64,000 bases of DNA from the NCBI GenBank assembly GCA_016125555.1, contig WGLN01000014.1:62001-126000 (forward strand), written 5' to 3'. Of this stretch, positions 33,960 to 43,176 are shown piece after piece. Both the position numbers and the translations under genes were made by a program. Positions within the stretch are counted from its first letter, which is position 1. Each line of letters begins with the position of its first letter. Origin of the DNA: Porphyrobacter sp. (GTDB lineage: Bacteria; Pseudomonadota; Alphaproteobacteria; Sphingomonadales; Sphingomonadaceae). The notes under the pieces were generated by a model that had not been told where the DNA came from, did not search any database, and worked only from the letters and a program-made list of their open reading frames with translations.

Positions 33960-33963
<4 letters not shown>
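33529..33963 (+). CDS. Rrf2-family SUF system Fe-S assembly regulator
   Basis: The 144-residue product has an Rrf2 winged helix ([40 protein letters not shown] as recognition helix and wing) and three Cys in [17 protein letters not shown] (about 96-110), a spacing that fits Fe-S cluster binding as in IscR/SufR. It likely senses cluster status and controls the operon that follows. Its stop overlaps the sufB start (ATGA). Regulators of this sort head SUF operons across alphaproteobacteria. Confidence 0.92.
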
Positions 33964-35441
<1,478 letters not shown>

Positions 35442-35458
35442 CCACCGCCCCCCTCACC

Positions 35459-35549
35459 CGTCATGCTGAACTCGTTTTAGCATCCATCCTGCCCCAAGTG
35501 CGGTCTGCGCGGGTGGAGAAATGGACCCTGAAACAAGTTCAGGGTGACG
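35459..35549. repeat. Palindromic REP/MITE-like intergenic element
   Basis: Two 28-bp arms in inverted orientation, 35459-35486 and 35522-35549, match at about 22 of 28 positions and enclose a 35-bp GC-rich centre. The right arm itself contains CCCTGAA-N5-TTCAGGG. It lies between the sufB stop and the inserted gene. It resembles the short palindromic intergenic repeats of sphingomonad genomes. Only one copy was seen in the window. Confidence 0.7.
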
Positions 35550-35580
35550 AAGTTGGTTCGCTTGAGAGGAGCGTGGGGTG

Positions 35581-35973
35581 ATGAAGGTTCAGGTTGAAGG
35601 TGATTGGAACGGTTGGGGCGGCGAAACCTTAGTCGAACTGACCAACGGGTGCTTCTACAGGCAAGACGAGTACCTCTACGAGTACAGATACTCATATCGC
35701 CCTGTTGCAACACTTGAAGGACGGATGCTCCATGTAGAGGGAATGAGCCGCGCCGTCAGGGTCCGCGAGATCGATCCAATCGTGGCCAATGTTGTTGGCG
35801 AATGGTCGGGCTGGGATGGCTCTACCACGGTCGAATTGACCAACGGGCAAGTCTGGGAACAGGCAGCCTACAAATACGAGTACAAGTACGCTTATCGCCC
35901 GCGGGTTATCATCGATGGTGATGAGATGTTCGTGGACGGAATGAGCGGACCGGTGCGAGTGAGGCGGAAGTAA
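35581..35973 (+). CDS. Tandem-repeat beta-rich protein inserted in the SUF operon, function unknown
   Basis: The 130-residue product is two copies of one ~60-residue unit: residues 3-62 and 69-129 share VEG/VVG, W-x-G-W, VELTNG, YEY-x-Y-x-YRP, and a final VEG/VDGM-x-x-VRVR. The aromatic, short-strand pattern suggests an SH3-like or small beta-barrel fold. No catalytic residues are obvious and there is no signal peptide. Base composition (roughly 50-55% GC by counting the first 120 bases) is well below the neighbours, and it follows a palindromic repeat, so it is likely acquired. GAGGAG precedes the ATG; a GTG at 35578 is adjacent. It overlaps the next gene by 1 bp (TAATG). Confidence 0.7.
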   Translation: MKVQVEGDWNGWGGETLVELTNGCFYRQDEYLYEYRYSYRPVATLEGRMLHVEGMSRAVRVREIDPIVANVVGEWSGWDGSTTVELTNGQVWEQAAYKYEYKYAYRPRVIIDGDEMFVDGMSGPVRVRRK

Positions 35974-36518
35974 TGACCACCCGCAAAACCCTCGCCCTCA
36001 ACCCCGAGGCTGCCTCCGCCGACGCCGCCCCCGCGCTCAAGAAGAAGGGCCGCGGATGGGAAATCTCGGAGAAGCGGCTCGATGCGCTGCACGAACAGGC
36101 GCGCGAGCAGCGCCGCCATTCGTCCGAGGCGCACAAGGCGCTCGCCGCGAAGTTCGCGGCAGCCGACATGGGCCGCTACACCTTCAAGCGCCACGCCGTG
36201 GTCGGCTCGGCGATCGTCGATTTCAACTGCCACAACCTGGGGCTAGCGCTGGCGATCGACGAGGAGGGGCAGAACGACACGCTGGCCAAGCGCCGCGACA
36301 AGAGCCTCGAGAGTGTCGGCATCAGGGTGATGCGCATCCCCGCCGCCGATATCCTCAACGACATGGACGCGGTGCTCCAGCGCCTCACCATCGTGATGCG
36401 CGAACGCATCGCCGAGAAGAAGGAGGCCGCCCGCGCGCACAAGGCGGCCAATCCGAAACAGACCTATTCGCGCCCGAAACCCCGCAACGAAGGGCCGCGC
36501 GGCCCGAGGAACAACTGA
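35973..36518 (+). CDS. DUF559-like nuclease-fold protein in the SUF operon
   Basis: The 181-residue product resembles the DUF559 (very short patch repair-like) domain: TFKRHAVVGSAIVDFNCHNLGLALAIDEEG (about 69-98) corresponds to the F-RR-x-I-G-x-Y-IVDF-x-C-x-x-LVIExDG core, followed by RRDKSLESVGIRVMRIPAADILND. The catalytic Asp of VDF is kept; the ExD pair is altered to IDEE, so activity is uncertain. An N-terminal Lys/Arg-rich helix and C-terminal Lys/Pro tail flank it. It is wedged between the repeat protein and sufC (TGATG overlap), an unusual place for a nuclease-like gene. Confidence 0.68.
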   Translation: MTTRKTLALNPEAASADAAPALKKKGRGWEISEKRLDALHEQAREQRRHSSEAHKALAAKFAAADMGRYTFKRHAVVGSAIVDFNCHNLGLALAIDEEGQNDTLAKRRDKSLESVGIRVMRIPAADILNDMDAVLQRLTIVMRERIAEKKEAARAHKAANPKQTYSRPKPRNEGPRGPRNN

Positions 36519-37261
36519 TGCTCGAAATCACCGACCTCCACGCCTCCGTCGGCGACAAGCCCATCCTCAAGGGCCTGACCCTGTCCATCCCCGCGGGCGA
36601 GGTGCACGCGATCATGGGCCCCAACGGCGCGGGCAAATCGACCCTCGCCAACGTGCTCGGCGGCAAGCCGGGCTACGAGGTGACCGGCGGCAGCGTGACA
36701 TTCCGGGGGCAGGACCTGCTCGCGCTCGAGCCGCACGAACGCGCGGCGGCGGGCCTGTTCCTCGGCTTCCAGTATCCGGTCGAGATTCCCGGCGTCTCCA
36801 ACGTCCAGTTCCTGCGCGAGGCGCTGAACGCGCAGCGCAAGGCGCGGGGGGAAGAACCGCTTTCGGGCGGCGAGTTCCTCAAGCGCGCCAAGGACAAGGC
36901 CGCGCTGCTCAGGATGGACATGGAAATGCTCAAGCGGCAGGTCAATGTCGGCTTCTCCGGCGGCGAGAAGAAGCGCGCCGAGATGGTGCAGATGGGCATT
37001 CTCGATCCCGCTTTCGCGGTGCTGGACGAGACCGATAGCGGCCTCGACATCGATGCGCTGCGGGTGGTCGGCGCAGGAATCAACGCGATCATGCGCGCGC
37101 CCGAAAAGGCCGTGCTGCTGATCACCCACTACCAGCGCCTGCTCGACGTGGTGAAGCCCGACCGGGTCAGCATCCTCGCCGGCGGCCGCATCGTCGAGAC
37201 CGGTGGGCCCGAACTCGCGCTCAGGCTCGAGGCCGAGGGCTATGACGCGGTGATGGCGTAA
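36518..37261 (+). CDS. sufC: SUF system ATPase SufC
   Basis: SufC is the ABC-type ATPase of the SufBCD scaffold. The 247-residue product has Walker A GPNGAGKST (about 34-42), the Q-loop FQYPVEIPGVSN, signature NVGFSGGEKKRAEMVQMGIL, Walker B AVLDETDSGLD and the switch LLITHYQRLLD. These are SufC-specific variants. Starts at ATG 36518 within TGATG and is joined to sufD by TAATG. Confidence 0.97.
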   Translation: MLEITDLHASVGDKPILKGLTLSIPAGEVHAIMGPNGAGKSTLANVLGGKPGYEVTGGSVTFRGQDLLALEPHERAAAGLFLGFQYPVEIPGVSNVQFLREALNAQRKARGEEPLSGGEFLKRAKDKAALLRMDMEMLKRQVNVGFSGGEKKRAEMVQMGILDPAFAVLDETDSGLDIDALRVVGAGINAIMRAPEKAVLLITHYQRLLDVVKPDRVSILAGGRIVETGGPELALRLEAEGYDAVMA

Positions 37262-38025
37262 TGGCAGAGGCCGCGACCCTCACCCTTCCCACCCGCCGCG
37301 ACGAGGCGTGGCGCTATGCCGATATGGACGCGCTCGCGCGGCTCGGTGTGGCGGCGCTCGACCAGTGGAAAGAGATCACCCTCGCGCCCGGCGAAACCCG
37401 CCGCCACGCGATGGCGGTCGGCTCGGCCGCACCCGAACTGCACCGCATCCGCCTGGATATCGGGGAGGGCGCGCGGGCGGAGCTGTTCGTGACCAATGCA
37501 GGCGGCGATTACACCCGCGTCGAGGTGGAAGTGCGGCTTGCCAAGGGCGCGCATTTCGAATTCGGCGGGGTCACGATCGGCGGGGCCGGCGTCACCCGCG
37601 AGTTCGTCACCCAGGTCGTCCATGCGGAAGCCCAGGCGACCTCGAACCAGACCGTCCGCGCGGTCCATTGGGCGGGCGCGACAGGCAATTTCCTCGGCGA
37701 GATCAAGGTCGCGCGCCACGCGCAGAAGACCGACGCGGCGCAGGATTTCAAGGGCCTGCTGCTGGAGGCAGGCGCCAGCGCCAATGCCGTCCCGCAGCTC
37801 GAGATCTTCGCCGACGACGTCAAATGCGCCCATGGTGCGACCGTCGGCGAACTCGACGAAGCCGCGCGCTTCTACATGATGGCGCGCGGGCTCGATCCCG
37901 CCACGGCGCAGCGCCTGCTGGTGCAGGCCTTCATCGGCGATGCCTTCGTCGCGCTCGAAGACGAGGCCGAGCGCGAAACGCTGCTCGATGCCGCGCTCGC
38001 CGCGCTGGAGGGAGCGAAGCTGTGA
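37261..38025 (+). CDS. sufD: Fe-S cluster scaffold subunit SufD
   Basis: The 254-residue product is SufD, shorter than E. coli SufD (about 420) because the N-terminal region is reduced. It begins with RRDEAWRYADMDAL, the usual start of the homologous region, and has the C-terminal core LEIFADDVKCAHGATVGELDEAARFYMMARGLD with the Cys-His pair that contacts the cluster with SufB. Alphaproteobacterial SufD proteins are often this short. Joined to sufC by TAATG and to sufS by a GTGA overlap. Confidence 0.95.
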   Translation: MAEAATLTLPTRRDEAWRYADMDALARLGVAALDQWKEITLAPGETRRHAMAVGSAAPELHRIRLDIGEGARAELFVTNAGGDYTRVEVEVRLAKGAHFEFGGVTIGGAGVTREFVTQVVHAEAQATSNQTVRAVHWAGATGNFLGEIKVARHAQKTDAAQDFKGLLLEAGASANAVPQLEIFADDVKCAHGATVGELDEAARFYMMARGLDPATAQRLLVQAFIGDAFVALEDEAERETLLDAALAALEGAKL

Positions 38026-39260
38026 ACGCCCCCGCCGCCATCGACCGGGACCTGCGCAGCCACTTCCCCGGCATGGTCACCCATGACGGCAGGCCGTGGC
38101 ACTATCTCGACACCGCCGCCACCGCGCAGAAGCCGCGCGCGGTGATCGACGCCATGGCGCGCGCGCTGGGCGGGGATTACGCCACGGTCCACCGCGGGGT
38201 CTATGCCCGCTCGGCCGAGATGACGCTCGCCTACGAGGCGGCGCGGTGGCGGGTTGCGGGCTTTCTCGGCGGGCGCGAGGAGGAGGTGGTGTTCACCCGC
38301 GGCGCGACCGAAGCGATCAACCTCGTCGCGCAGACCTGGGGCCGGGCGAACCTGAAGGCGGGCGATCGCATCCTGCTCTCGCAGGCCGAGCATCATTCGA
38401 ACATCGTGCCTTGGCAGATGGTCGCCGCCGAAACCGGCGCGCAGATCGACGTCTGTCCGTTGACGGACGATCAGCGCATCGACCTCGATGCCGCAGAGGC
38501 GATGCTGACCGAGCGCCACAAGCTGGTCGCGCTGGGCCATGTCTCCAACGTCACCGGCGCGGTGCTCGACGCAAAGCGCGCCGCCGCGTTGGCGCACAAG
38601 GTCGGGGCGAAGCTGCTGCTCGACGGCTGCCAGAGCGCGCCGCACATGGGCGTCGACGTCAGCGAACTCGATTGCGATTTCTTCGTGTTTTCCGCGCACA
38701 AGCTCTACGGCCCGACCGGGATCGGCGCGCTGTGGGCGCGCAGCGAGATCCTCGACGCGATGCCCCCGTATCAGGGCGGCGGCGCGATGATCGACCGCGT
38801 CACGTTTGAACGCACCACCTACGCCCCGCCGCCGCAGCGGTTCGAGGCCGGGACGCCCGCGATCACCGAGGCGGTCGCCTTCGCGGCGGCGGTCGATTAC
38901 GTCGAGCGGATCGGGACCCAGCGCATCCACGCGCACGAGACGGCGCTGGTCACCCGGCTGCGGCGCGAACTCGGCGCCATGAACGACGTGCGCCTGTTCG
39001 GCCCCGCGGACAGCGCGGGGATCGTCAGCTTCGCGATTGACGGCATCCACCCCCACGATCTCGGCACGATCCTCGACGAGGCGAACGTGGCGATCCGTGC
39101 CGGGCATCACTGCGCCCAGCCGCTGATGGACCATCTCGGCGTTCCGGCAACGGCGCGGGCCAGTTTCGGCATCTATTCGTCCGAGGAGGACGTCGACGCG
39201 CTGCTCGAGGGCATTGCCCGCACGCGCCGCATCTTCGGCAAGGCAAGCGGTAAGGACTGA
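38022..39260 (+). CDS. sufS: Cysteine desulfurase SufS
   Basis: SufS takes sulfur from cysteine and holds it as a persulfide for delivery to the scaffold. The 412-residue product starts at GTG 38022, overlapping the sufD stop. PLP Lys227 is in SAHKLYGPTG and the active-site Cys364 in RAGHHCAQPLM, the group II desulfurase pattern. Other family segments are YLDTAATAQKP and EHHSNIVPWQ. Group II enzymes normally need SufE or SufU as acceptor; neither is in this operon, so a SufE-like partner would be elsewhere. Confidence 0.97.
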   Translation: MNAPAAIDRDLRSHFPGMVTHDGRPWHYLDTAATAQKPRAVIDAMARALGGDYATVHRGVYARSAEMTLAYEAARWRVAGFLGGREEEVVFTRGATEAINLVAQTWGRANLKAGDRILLSQAEHHSNIVPWQMVAAETGAQIDVCPLTDDQRIDLDAAEAMLTERHKLVALGHVSNVTGAVLDAKRAAALAHKVGAKLLLDGCQSAPHMGVDVSELDCDFFVFSAHKLYGPTGIGALWARSEILDAMPPYQGGGAMIDRVTFERTTYAPPPQRFEAGTPAITEAVAFAAAVDYVERIGTQRIHAHETALVTRLRRELGAMNDVRLFGPADSAGIVSFAIDGIHPHDLGTILDEANVAIRAGHHCAQPLMDHLGVPATARASFGIYSSEEDVDALLEGIARTRRIFGKASGKD

Positions 39261-39263
39261 ACC

Positions 39264-39758
39264 ATGGACAACACCAAGGACGAACGCGAATTCGTCGCGG
39301 CGCCCGCGCCCAACGAGGAGATTGTGAGCAAGCCGCCCCGCGCGCGGGTCGAGGATGCGGTCGATCCCGAAGAGGCCGAGGCACCGCGCCGCCGCGACTA
39401 TCTCGACGGCTTCCTCGCCGCCAAGCCGCCCGCAGACAGCGTCGGCGGTGCCGGCAGCGCCCTGCAGGAGGCGGTGATCGAGGCGCTGCGCGAAATCTAC
39501 GACCCGGAAATCCCGGTCAACATCTACGATCTCGGCCTGATCTACGGGGTCGAGGTCGACGACAATGCCGACGCCACCGTCACCATGACGCTCACCACCC
39601 CGCACTGCCCCGTGGCCGAGACCATGCCGGGCGAGGTCGAGCTGCGCGTCACCTCGGTGCCGGGCATTCGCGATGCCGAGGTGGTGCTGGTGTGGGACCC
39701 GCCCTGGGGTCCGCACAAGATGAGCGACGAGGCGCGGCTCGAGTTGGGCATGCTGTGA
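39264..39758 (+). CDS. sufT: SufT-type (MIP18/DUF59) Fe-S maturation protein
   Basis: The 164-residue product has a disordered, charged N-terminal part (1-65) and a MIP18/DUF59 domain (about 68-160): ALREIYDPEIPVNIYDLGLIYGVEV and MTLTTPHCPVAETMPGEVE with the conserved Cys. SufT assists cluster maturation in demanding conditions. It starts 3 bp after sufS and its stop overlaps the GNAT gene (GTGA). Confidence 0.93.
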   Translation: MDNTKDEREFVAAPAPNEEIVSKPPRARVEDAVDPEEAEAPRRRDYLDGFLAAKPPADSVGGAGSALQEAVIEALREIYDPEIPVNIYDLGLIYGVEVDDNADATVTMTLTTPHCPVAETMPGEVELRVTSVPGIRDAEVVLVWDPPWGPHKMSDEARLELGML

Positions 39759-40249
39759 GCGATACGGCTACCCTTGCGATTGCGCTCGCCGACTACCGCG
39801 AGCCGCGCGATGCGGCAGATGTCGTCGCGCTGCTCGATGCCTATGCGCGCGATCCGATGGGCGGCGGGGAGCCGCTGGCGGACAGCGTGAAGGAGCGACT
39901 GCCGGGCGATCTGGCGGCCAACCCCCAGGCCTTTTCGCTGCTGGCGCGGATCGACGGGGAGGCGGTGGGGCTTGCCAACTGCTTCATGGGCTATTCGACC
40001 TTCGCCGCCGCGCCGATCGTCAACATCCACGATCTCGCCGTGCTGCCCGAGAGGCGCGGCGCCGGGATCGGCAAGGCGCTGCTCGGTGCGATCGAAGCCG
40101 AGGCCTTGAAGCGCGGCGCGGTGAAGGTCACATTGGAGGTGTTGAGCGGCAATCCCGCGCGGCATCTCTACGCCCGCGAAGGCTATGGCGACTACGCGCT
40201 CGACCCCGAGGCCGGAACCGCGCTGTTCTGGCAGAAGAGGCTGACATGA
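39755..40249 (+). CDS. GNAT-family N-acetyltransferase
   Basis: The 164-residue product is a GNAT domain: VNIHDLAVLPERRGAGIGKALLGAIEAEA holds the acetyl-CoA pyrophosphate loop (RRGAGIGKAL, about 100-109), and ARHLYAREGYGDY the C-terminal motif. The substrate is unknown. GTG 39755 overlaps sufT, and its end overlaps sufA (ATGA), so it is embedded in the operon. A role in SUF biology is not established. Confidence 0.85.
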   Translation: MSDTATLAIALADYREPRDAADVVALLDAYARDPMGGGEPLADSVKERLPGDLAANPQAFSLLARIDGEAVGLANCFMGYSTFAAAPIVNIHDLAVLPERRGAGIGKALLGAIEAEALKRGAVKVTLEVLSGNPARHLYAREGYGDYALDPEAGTALFWQKRLT

Positions 40250-40611
40250 CCGAGACCACCACAACCACTCGCCCCGCCCCCAAGGCCGCAGTGACGCTCA
40301 CCCCGAGCGCCGAGGCGCGCATCGCCGAGCTGATGGGCAAGGCCCCGGAAGGCGCGATCGGGGTCAAGCTTTCGACCCCGCGCCGGGGCTGTTCGGGTCT
40401 CGCCTACTCGGTCGACTACGTCACCGAGGAAGCGAAGTTCGACGAGAAGATCGTCACTCCGGGCGGCGTGTTCTACATCGACGGGGCAAGCGTGCTCTAC
40501 CTCGTCGGCAGCGTGATGGACTGGCGCGAGGACGATTTCACCGCCGGCTTCGTGTTCGAGAACCCGAACGCCAAGGGCGCCTGCGGCTGCGGCGAGAGTT
40601 TCATGGTGTGA
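40246..40611 (+). CDS. sufA: SufA-type Fe-S carrier
   Basis: The 121-residue product is an A-type carrier with three conserved cysteines: Cys in RRGCSGLAY (about residue 49) and the CGCGESF pair near the C-terminus. It accepts clusters from SufBCD and delivers them. It is the last SUF gene (ATGA overlap with the acetyltransferase gene). The window also has an ErpA-like paralogue at 9.0 kb. Confidence 0.94.
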   Translation: MTETTTTTRPAPKAAVTLTPSAEARIAELMGKAPEGAIGVKLSTPRRGCSGLAYSVDYVTEEAKFDEKIVTPGGVFYIDGASVLYLVGSVMDWREDDFTAGFVFENPNAKGACGCGESFMV

Positions 40612-40653
40612 GGCAGATTCGCCAAGGCTGTCTTGGTGCGGTAAAACACCTCC

Positions 40654-40986
40654 ATGGCAAAGCCCAGCAAAGATAGTCCGCTCCAGAGGGTCGAGGAGCT
40701 CAAGGCCCAGCGTACGCGCGAATTGCAGGCGATCGTCGACCGTCTGACCGGCGAGCTTCAAGCGCTCGAAGCCCGCTTCGCCGCGACCGAAGATCAGAGC
40801 GAGCGGATCATGCTCAAGGCCGAGATCGTGCATTTCACGCTGGCTTTGAAGCAGCTTCAGCGCGGGCACTACGGAAACGGCAAACGCAAGCCGCCCGAAA
40901 GCGGGCTCGCGGTCCCGGCAGTCCCTCCCGGCGGGCCGCGTCCAAAGCAGGGCGGCGCTGCCGCCCCGCTCGATTTCGACAGCTAG
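40654..40986 (+). CDS. Small coiled-coil protein, function unknown
   Basis: The 110-residue product has a long charged helix (about residues 8-70) predicted as coiled coil, then a Pro/Gly-rich tail (75-110). No family recognised. It follows sufA by 42 bp and converges with the next gene (4-bp gap to its stop). Confidence 0.6.
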   Translation: MAKPSKDSPLQRVEELKAQRTRELQAIVDRLTGELQALEARFAATEDQSERIMLKAEIVHFTLALKQLQRGHYGNGKRKPPESGLAVPAVPPGGPRPKQGGAAAPLDFDS

Positions 40987-40990
40987 GGGC

Positions 40991-41932
40991 TCAGGCGCCC
41001 GAGGCGATCCGCGCCAGCAAGCGGCTTTCGAGCTCGTCGACCTCGCCGTCGGCGTCGATCATCTTCTCGAGCCATTCGCTCTCGTGGTCGGTCACCGCCT
41101 CGCCCTTCGCGGCGAGCGCGGCATAGTCCGGGCCACCCTCGCGCTTGCCGAAGACCTTGCCGAAATGATTGCCGACCTGCGGCACCTCGCGCGCGGCGCG
41201 GGCCATGAAGCGCGCGACATTGGGCCGCGCATCGGCGACGAAGGCCTCGAGCTCGCGCTTGCGTTCGTGGCTGAGCTGCGCGTTCTCCAGCGCGAAGCCC
41301 TTGAGGAAGTTCGCCACCCCGTCGACGAACAGGTCGTCCCACTCGGCGGCGTTCTCCTCGGCAAGGGTCGCGTCCTTCAAGCGGAACAGCATTTCGGCAT
41401 CGAAGCGCGTCACCGCCGCCGGGCCGTGGCCGCCGCTGGCGAAGATCACCCGGCGCACGATCCGGCATTCGGCGGCGCTGATGTGGGTCGCCGAGAGTTC
41501 GCCGCCGCAGCGGGTCGGACCGGTGCCGCTGAGCACCGCGCGTTCGACCTGTTCGAGCACATAGGCCTTGAGCCGGTCGGGGGTGTTCTCGGCGCGCTCG
41601 AGGATGCGCACGAGGCATTCGAGCTCGGCCATGCTCTCGACCTTGCCGTCGGCCTCGACCTGGCCGATCAGCCATTCCGCCTCGGCATCCGAGCATTGCA
41701 GGCGCGGCGGGGTGCCGTTGAGCACGTGTTCGCCGATCGCCTCCACGAAGAAATCGACCCATTCCGGCCCACGTTCGCGCAGTGCGCGGTTGAGCGCGAA
41801 CAGCGCCTCGGCCTCGGCGCGGGTCATGATCCCGTCGCCCCAGCCTTCCCGGCGCAGCGCCAGCAAGGCCTCGGAGGTCACCATGCCCTCCGCAGCGGCG
41901 GCCTTCGCGAGTTCGATGAATTGCGTGATCAT
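40991..41932 (-). CDS. Helical protein with two repeated modules, possibly TerB-like; function unknown
   Basis: The 313-residue product appears to consist of two homologous helical halves (about 15-150 and 165-310), each with a W-x-D/D-L-F segment (WVDFFVEAIGEHVLNG; WDDLFVDGVANFLKG) and acidic, EF-hand-like ends (VEADGKVESMAELECL; DADGEVDELESRLLA). The ADG-V/VD-E-L pattern resembles TerB-like tellurite-resistance folds, but this is weak. ATG 41932 is used since the upstream frame is compositionally poor. Confidence 0.55.
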   Translation of the reverse strand: MITQFIELAKAAAAEGMVTSEALLALRREGWGDGIMTRAEAEALFALNRALRERGPEWVDFFVEAIGEHVLNGTPPRLQCSDAEAEWLIGQVEADGKVESMAELECLVRILERAENTPDRLKAYVLEQVERAVLSGTGPTRCGGELSATHISAAECRIVRRVIFASGGHGPAAVTRFDAEMLFRLKDATLAEENAAEWDDLFVDGVANFLKGFALENAQLSHERKRELEAFVADARPNVARFMARAAREVPQVGNHFGKVFGKREGGPDYAALAAKGEAVTDHESEWLEKMIDADGEVDELESRLLARIASGA

Positions 41933-41990
41933 GCGCGTCACTTCCCCTGGGTTCGGGCCGGGGCATGGCACGAACAGGCTTAAGACCCGG

Positions 41991-42380
41991 TTACCGTCCC
42001 TCGACCTCGCGGATGCAGGCCCGGGCGTCGACCGGCGCGCCGCCCTGCCTGAGCCGCGCCGCGACGTGGGCGGCGACCGGTGCGCTGCCCGCCCGCGGGG
42101 GGTAGAGGTAGATGTCGAGCACGCAGGCGCGCCCGGCGAACTGGAGCTTGCGCGCATCGCCTTCGGCAAGGTCGATGCGCGGCGTGCCGAAGCGGTTCAG
42201 CAGCGTCCTTGCGTCCTCGCCGATCACGCCCTCGAGCCCCTGCGGCGCCATCACCTGCGGCAACCCCGCCGCCGCGCTGCGCACCGGCCTGGCAGCGGCA
42301 GGGGGCGCGGGGCGGCTGCCGCCGACGCAGCCCGACAGCGCCAGCGCCGCGGCGAGGATCAGCGCGCCGCGGCGCCTCAC
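41991..42380 (-). CDS. Lipoprotein, function unknown
   Basis: The 129-residue product begins at GTG 42380 (GTGA overlap with the upstream gene) and has a lipoprotein signal with lipobox LALSGC. The mature part contains GLEGVIGEDARTLLNRFGTPRIDLAEGDARKLQF, resembling the SmpA/OmlA-like fold used by small outer-membrane lipoproteins, and two further cysteines. Anchoring is probably to the outer membrane. Coupled to the EI24 gene. Confidence 0.7.
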   Translation of the reverse strand: MRRRGALILAAALALSGCVGGSRPAPPAAARPVRSAAAGLPQVMAPQGLEGVIGEDARTLLNRFGTPRIDLAEGDARKLQFAGRACVLDIYLYPPRAGSAPVAAHVAARLRQGGAPVDARACIREVEGR

Positions 42381-43051
42381 GCCGCCATCCGCCGAAGGAC
42401 CAGATGCGTCCCGGCCGCCGCCCCCACGACCGGTCCGAGCAGCCCGGCGACCGGCACCAGCATCAGTGCGGCGATCGCCGCACCCAGCAGGAACCGCTCC
42501 GCACGCGAGCTGGGGTTGGCATGTTCGGCGCCGCGGCAATGCCGCAGCCACGCCATCTCGGTGAGCTCGCGCCCGAGCAGCCCTGCATTGATCGTGAACA
42601 ACAGCACCGCCGGACCGATCGCGGTGAAGGCCAGCAGTCCGGCCAGCGGCAGCGCCACGAGGTTGTAGCCGAGAGTGCGCAACAGGCCCTTCGCGGCGTT
42701 GGCCAGCTCGCGGCGGAAGGGCAGCGGGCGCGCGGTCTGAGCCAGCGCCGGATAGTGCCGCGCCTCGACCGCGGCGACCACGGCGTCGGCGAAGAACTGC
42801 AGCACCGCCACCGCCACGATCCGGAACAACAGCCATATCGCCACCGGCACCAGCAGCACCGCCAGGACACCGGCCCAGCCCGCATCCACGCCGACGCGCG
42901 CCGCCAATCCGGCCAGCGCGAAGTAGAGCCCCGCGCCGAGCACGCCGAACAGCGCCAGCGTGACGCCCACGCTCTTGGCGAGCACGCGCAGCACCGCGCG
43001 GTCGGCAAGCTGGGCGAAGGCCATGGCGAGGGCGGAAGGAACGGCGGACAT
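42377..43051 (-). CDS. EI24/CysZ-like membrane protein
   Basis: The 224-residue product has about four to five membrane segments (about 22-50, 58-85, 120-155, 185-215) and the EI24-domain arrangement, with a polar loop RRELANAAKGLLRTLGYN and WLRHCRGAEH. CysZ members transport sulfate, but no cysteine-synthesis genes lie nearby, so substrate is unassigned. Start ATG 43051. It precedes the lipoprotein gene with overlapping codons. Confidence 0.72.
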   Translation of the reverse strand: MSAVPSALAMAFAQLADRAVLRVLAKSVGVTLALFGVLGAGLYFALAGLAARVGVDAGWAGVLAVLLVPVAIWLLFRIVAVAVLQFFADAVVAAVEARHYPALAQTARPLPFRRELANAAKGLLRTLGYNLVALPLAGLLAFTAIGPAVLLFTINAGLLGRELTEMAWLRHCRGAEHANPSSRAERFLLGAAIAALMLVPVAGLLGPVVGAAAGTHLVLRRMAA

Positions 43052-43176
43052 CTGCCCCGTTCGATGCGGTGACCCGGGCGCGAAGTCAACGCGCCCGCGC
43101 CCCTGGCACACAGGTGCTTGGCCTCGGCGCCCAAGGCGGCTAGGCGGCTCACCACACACCAGCCGAGGAACCGCAA

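Noticed and set aside
35973..36518. DUF559-like gene as part of a restriction or defence system
   Set aside because: No methyltransferase or other defence gene is adjacent and the active-site ExD is altered; only the nuclease-like fold is claimed.
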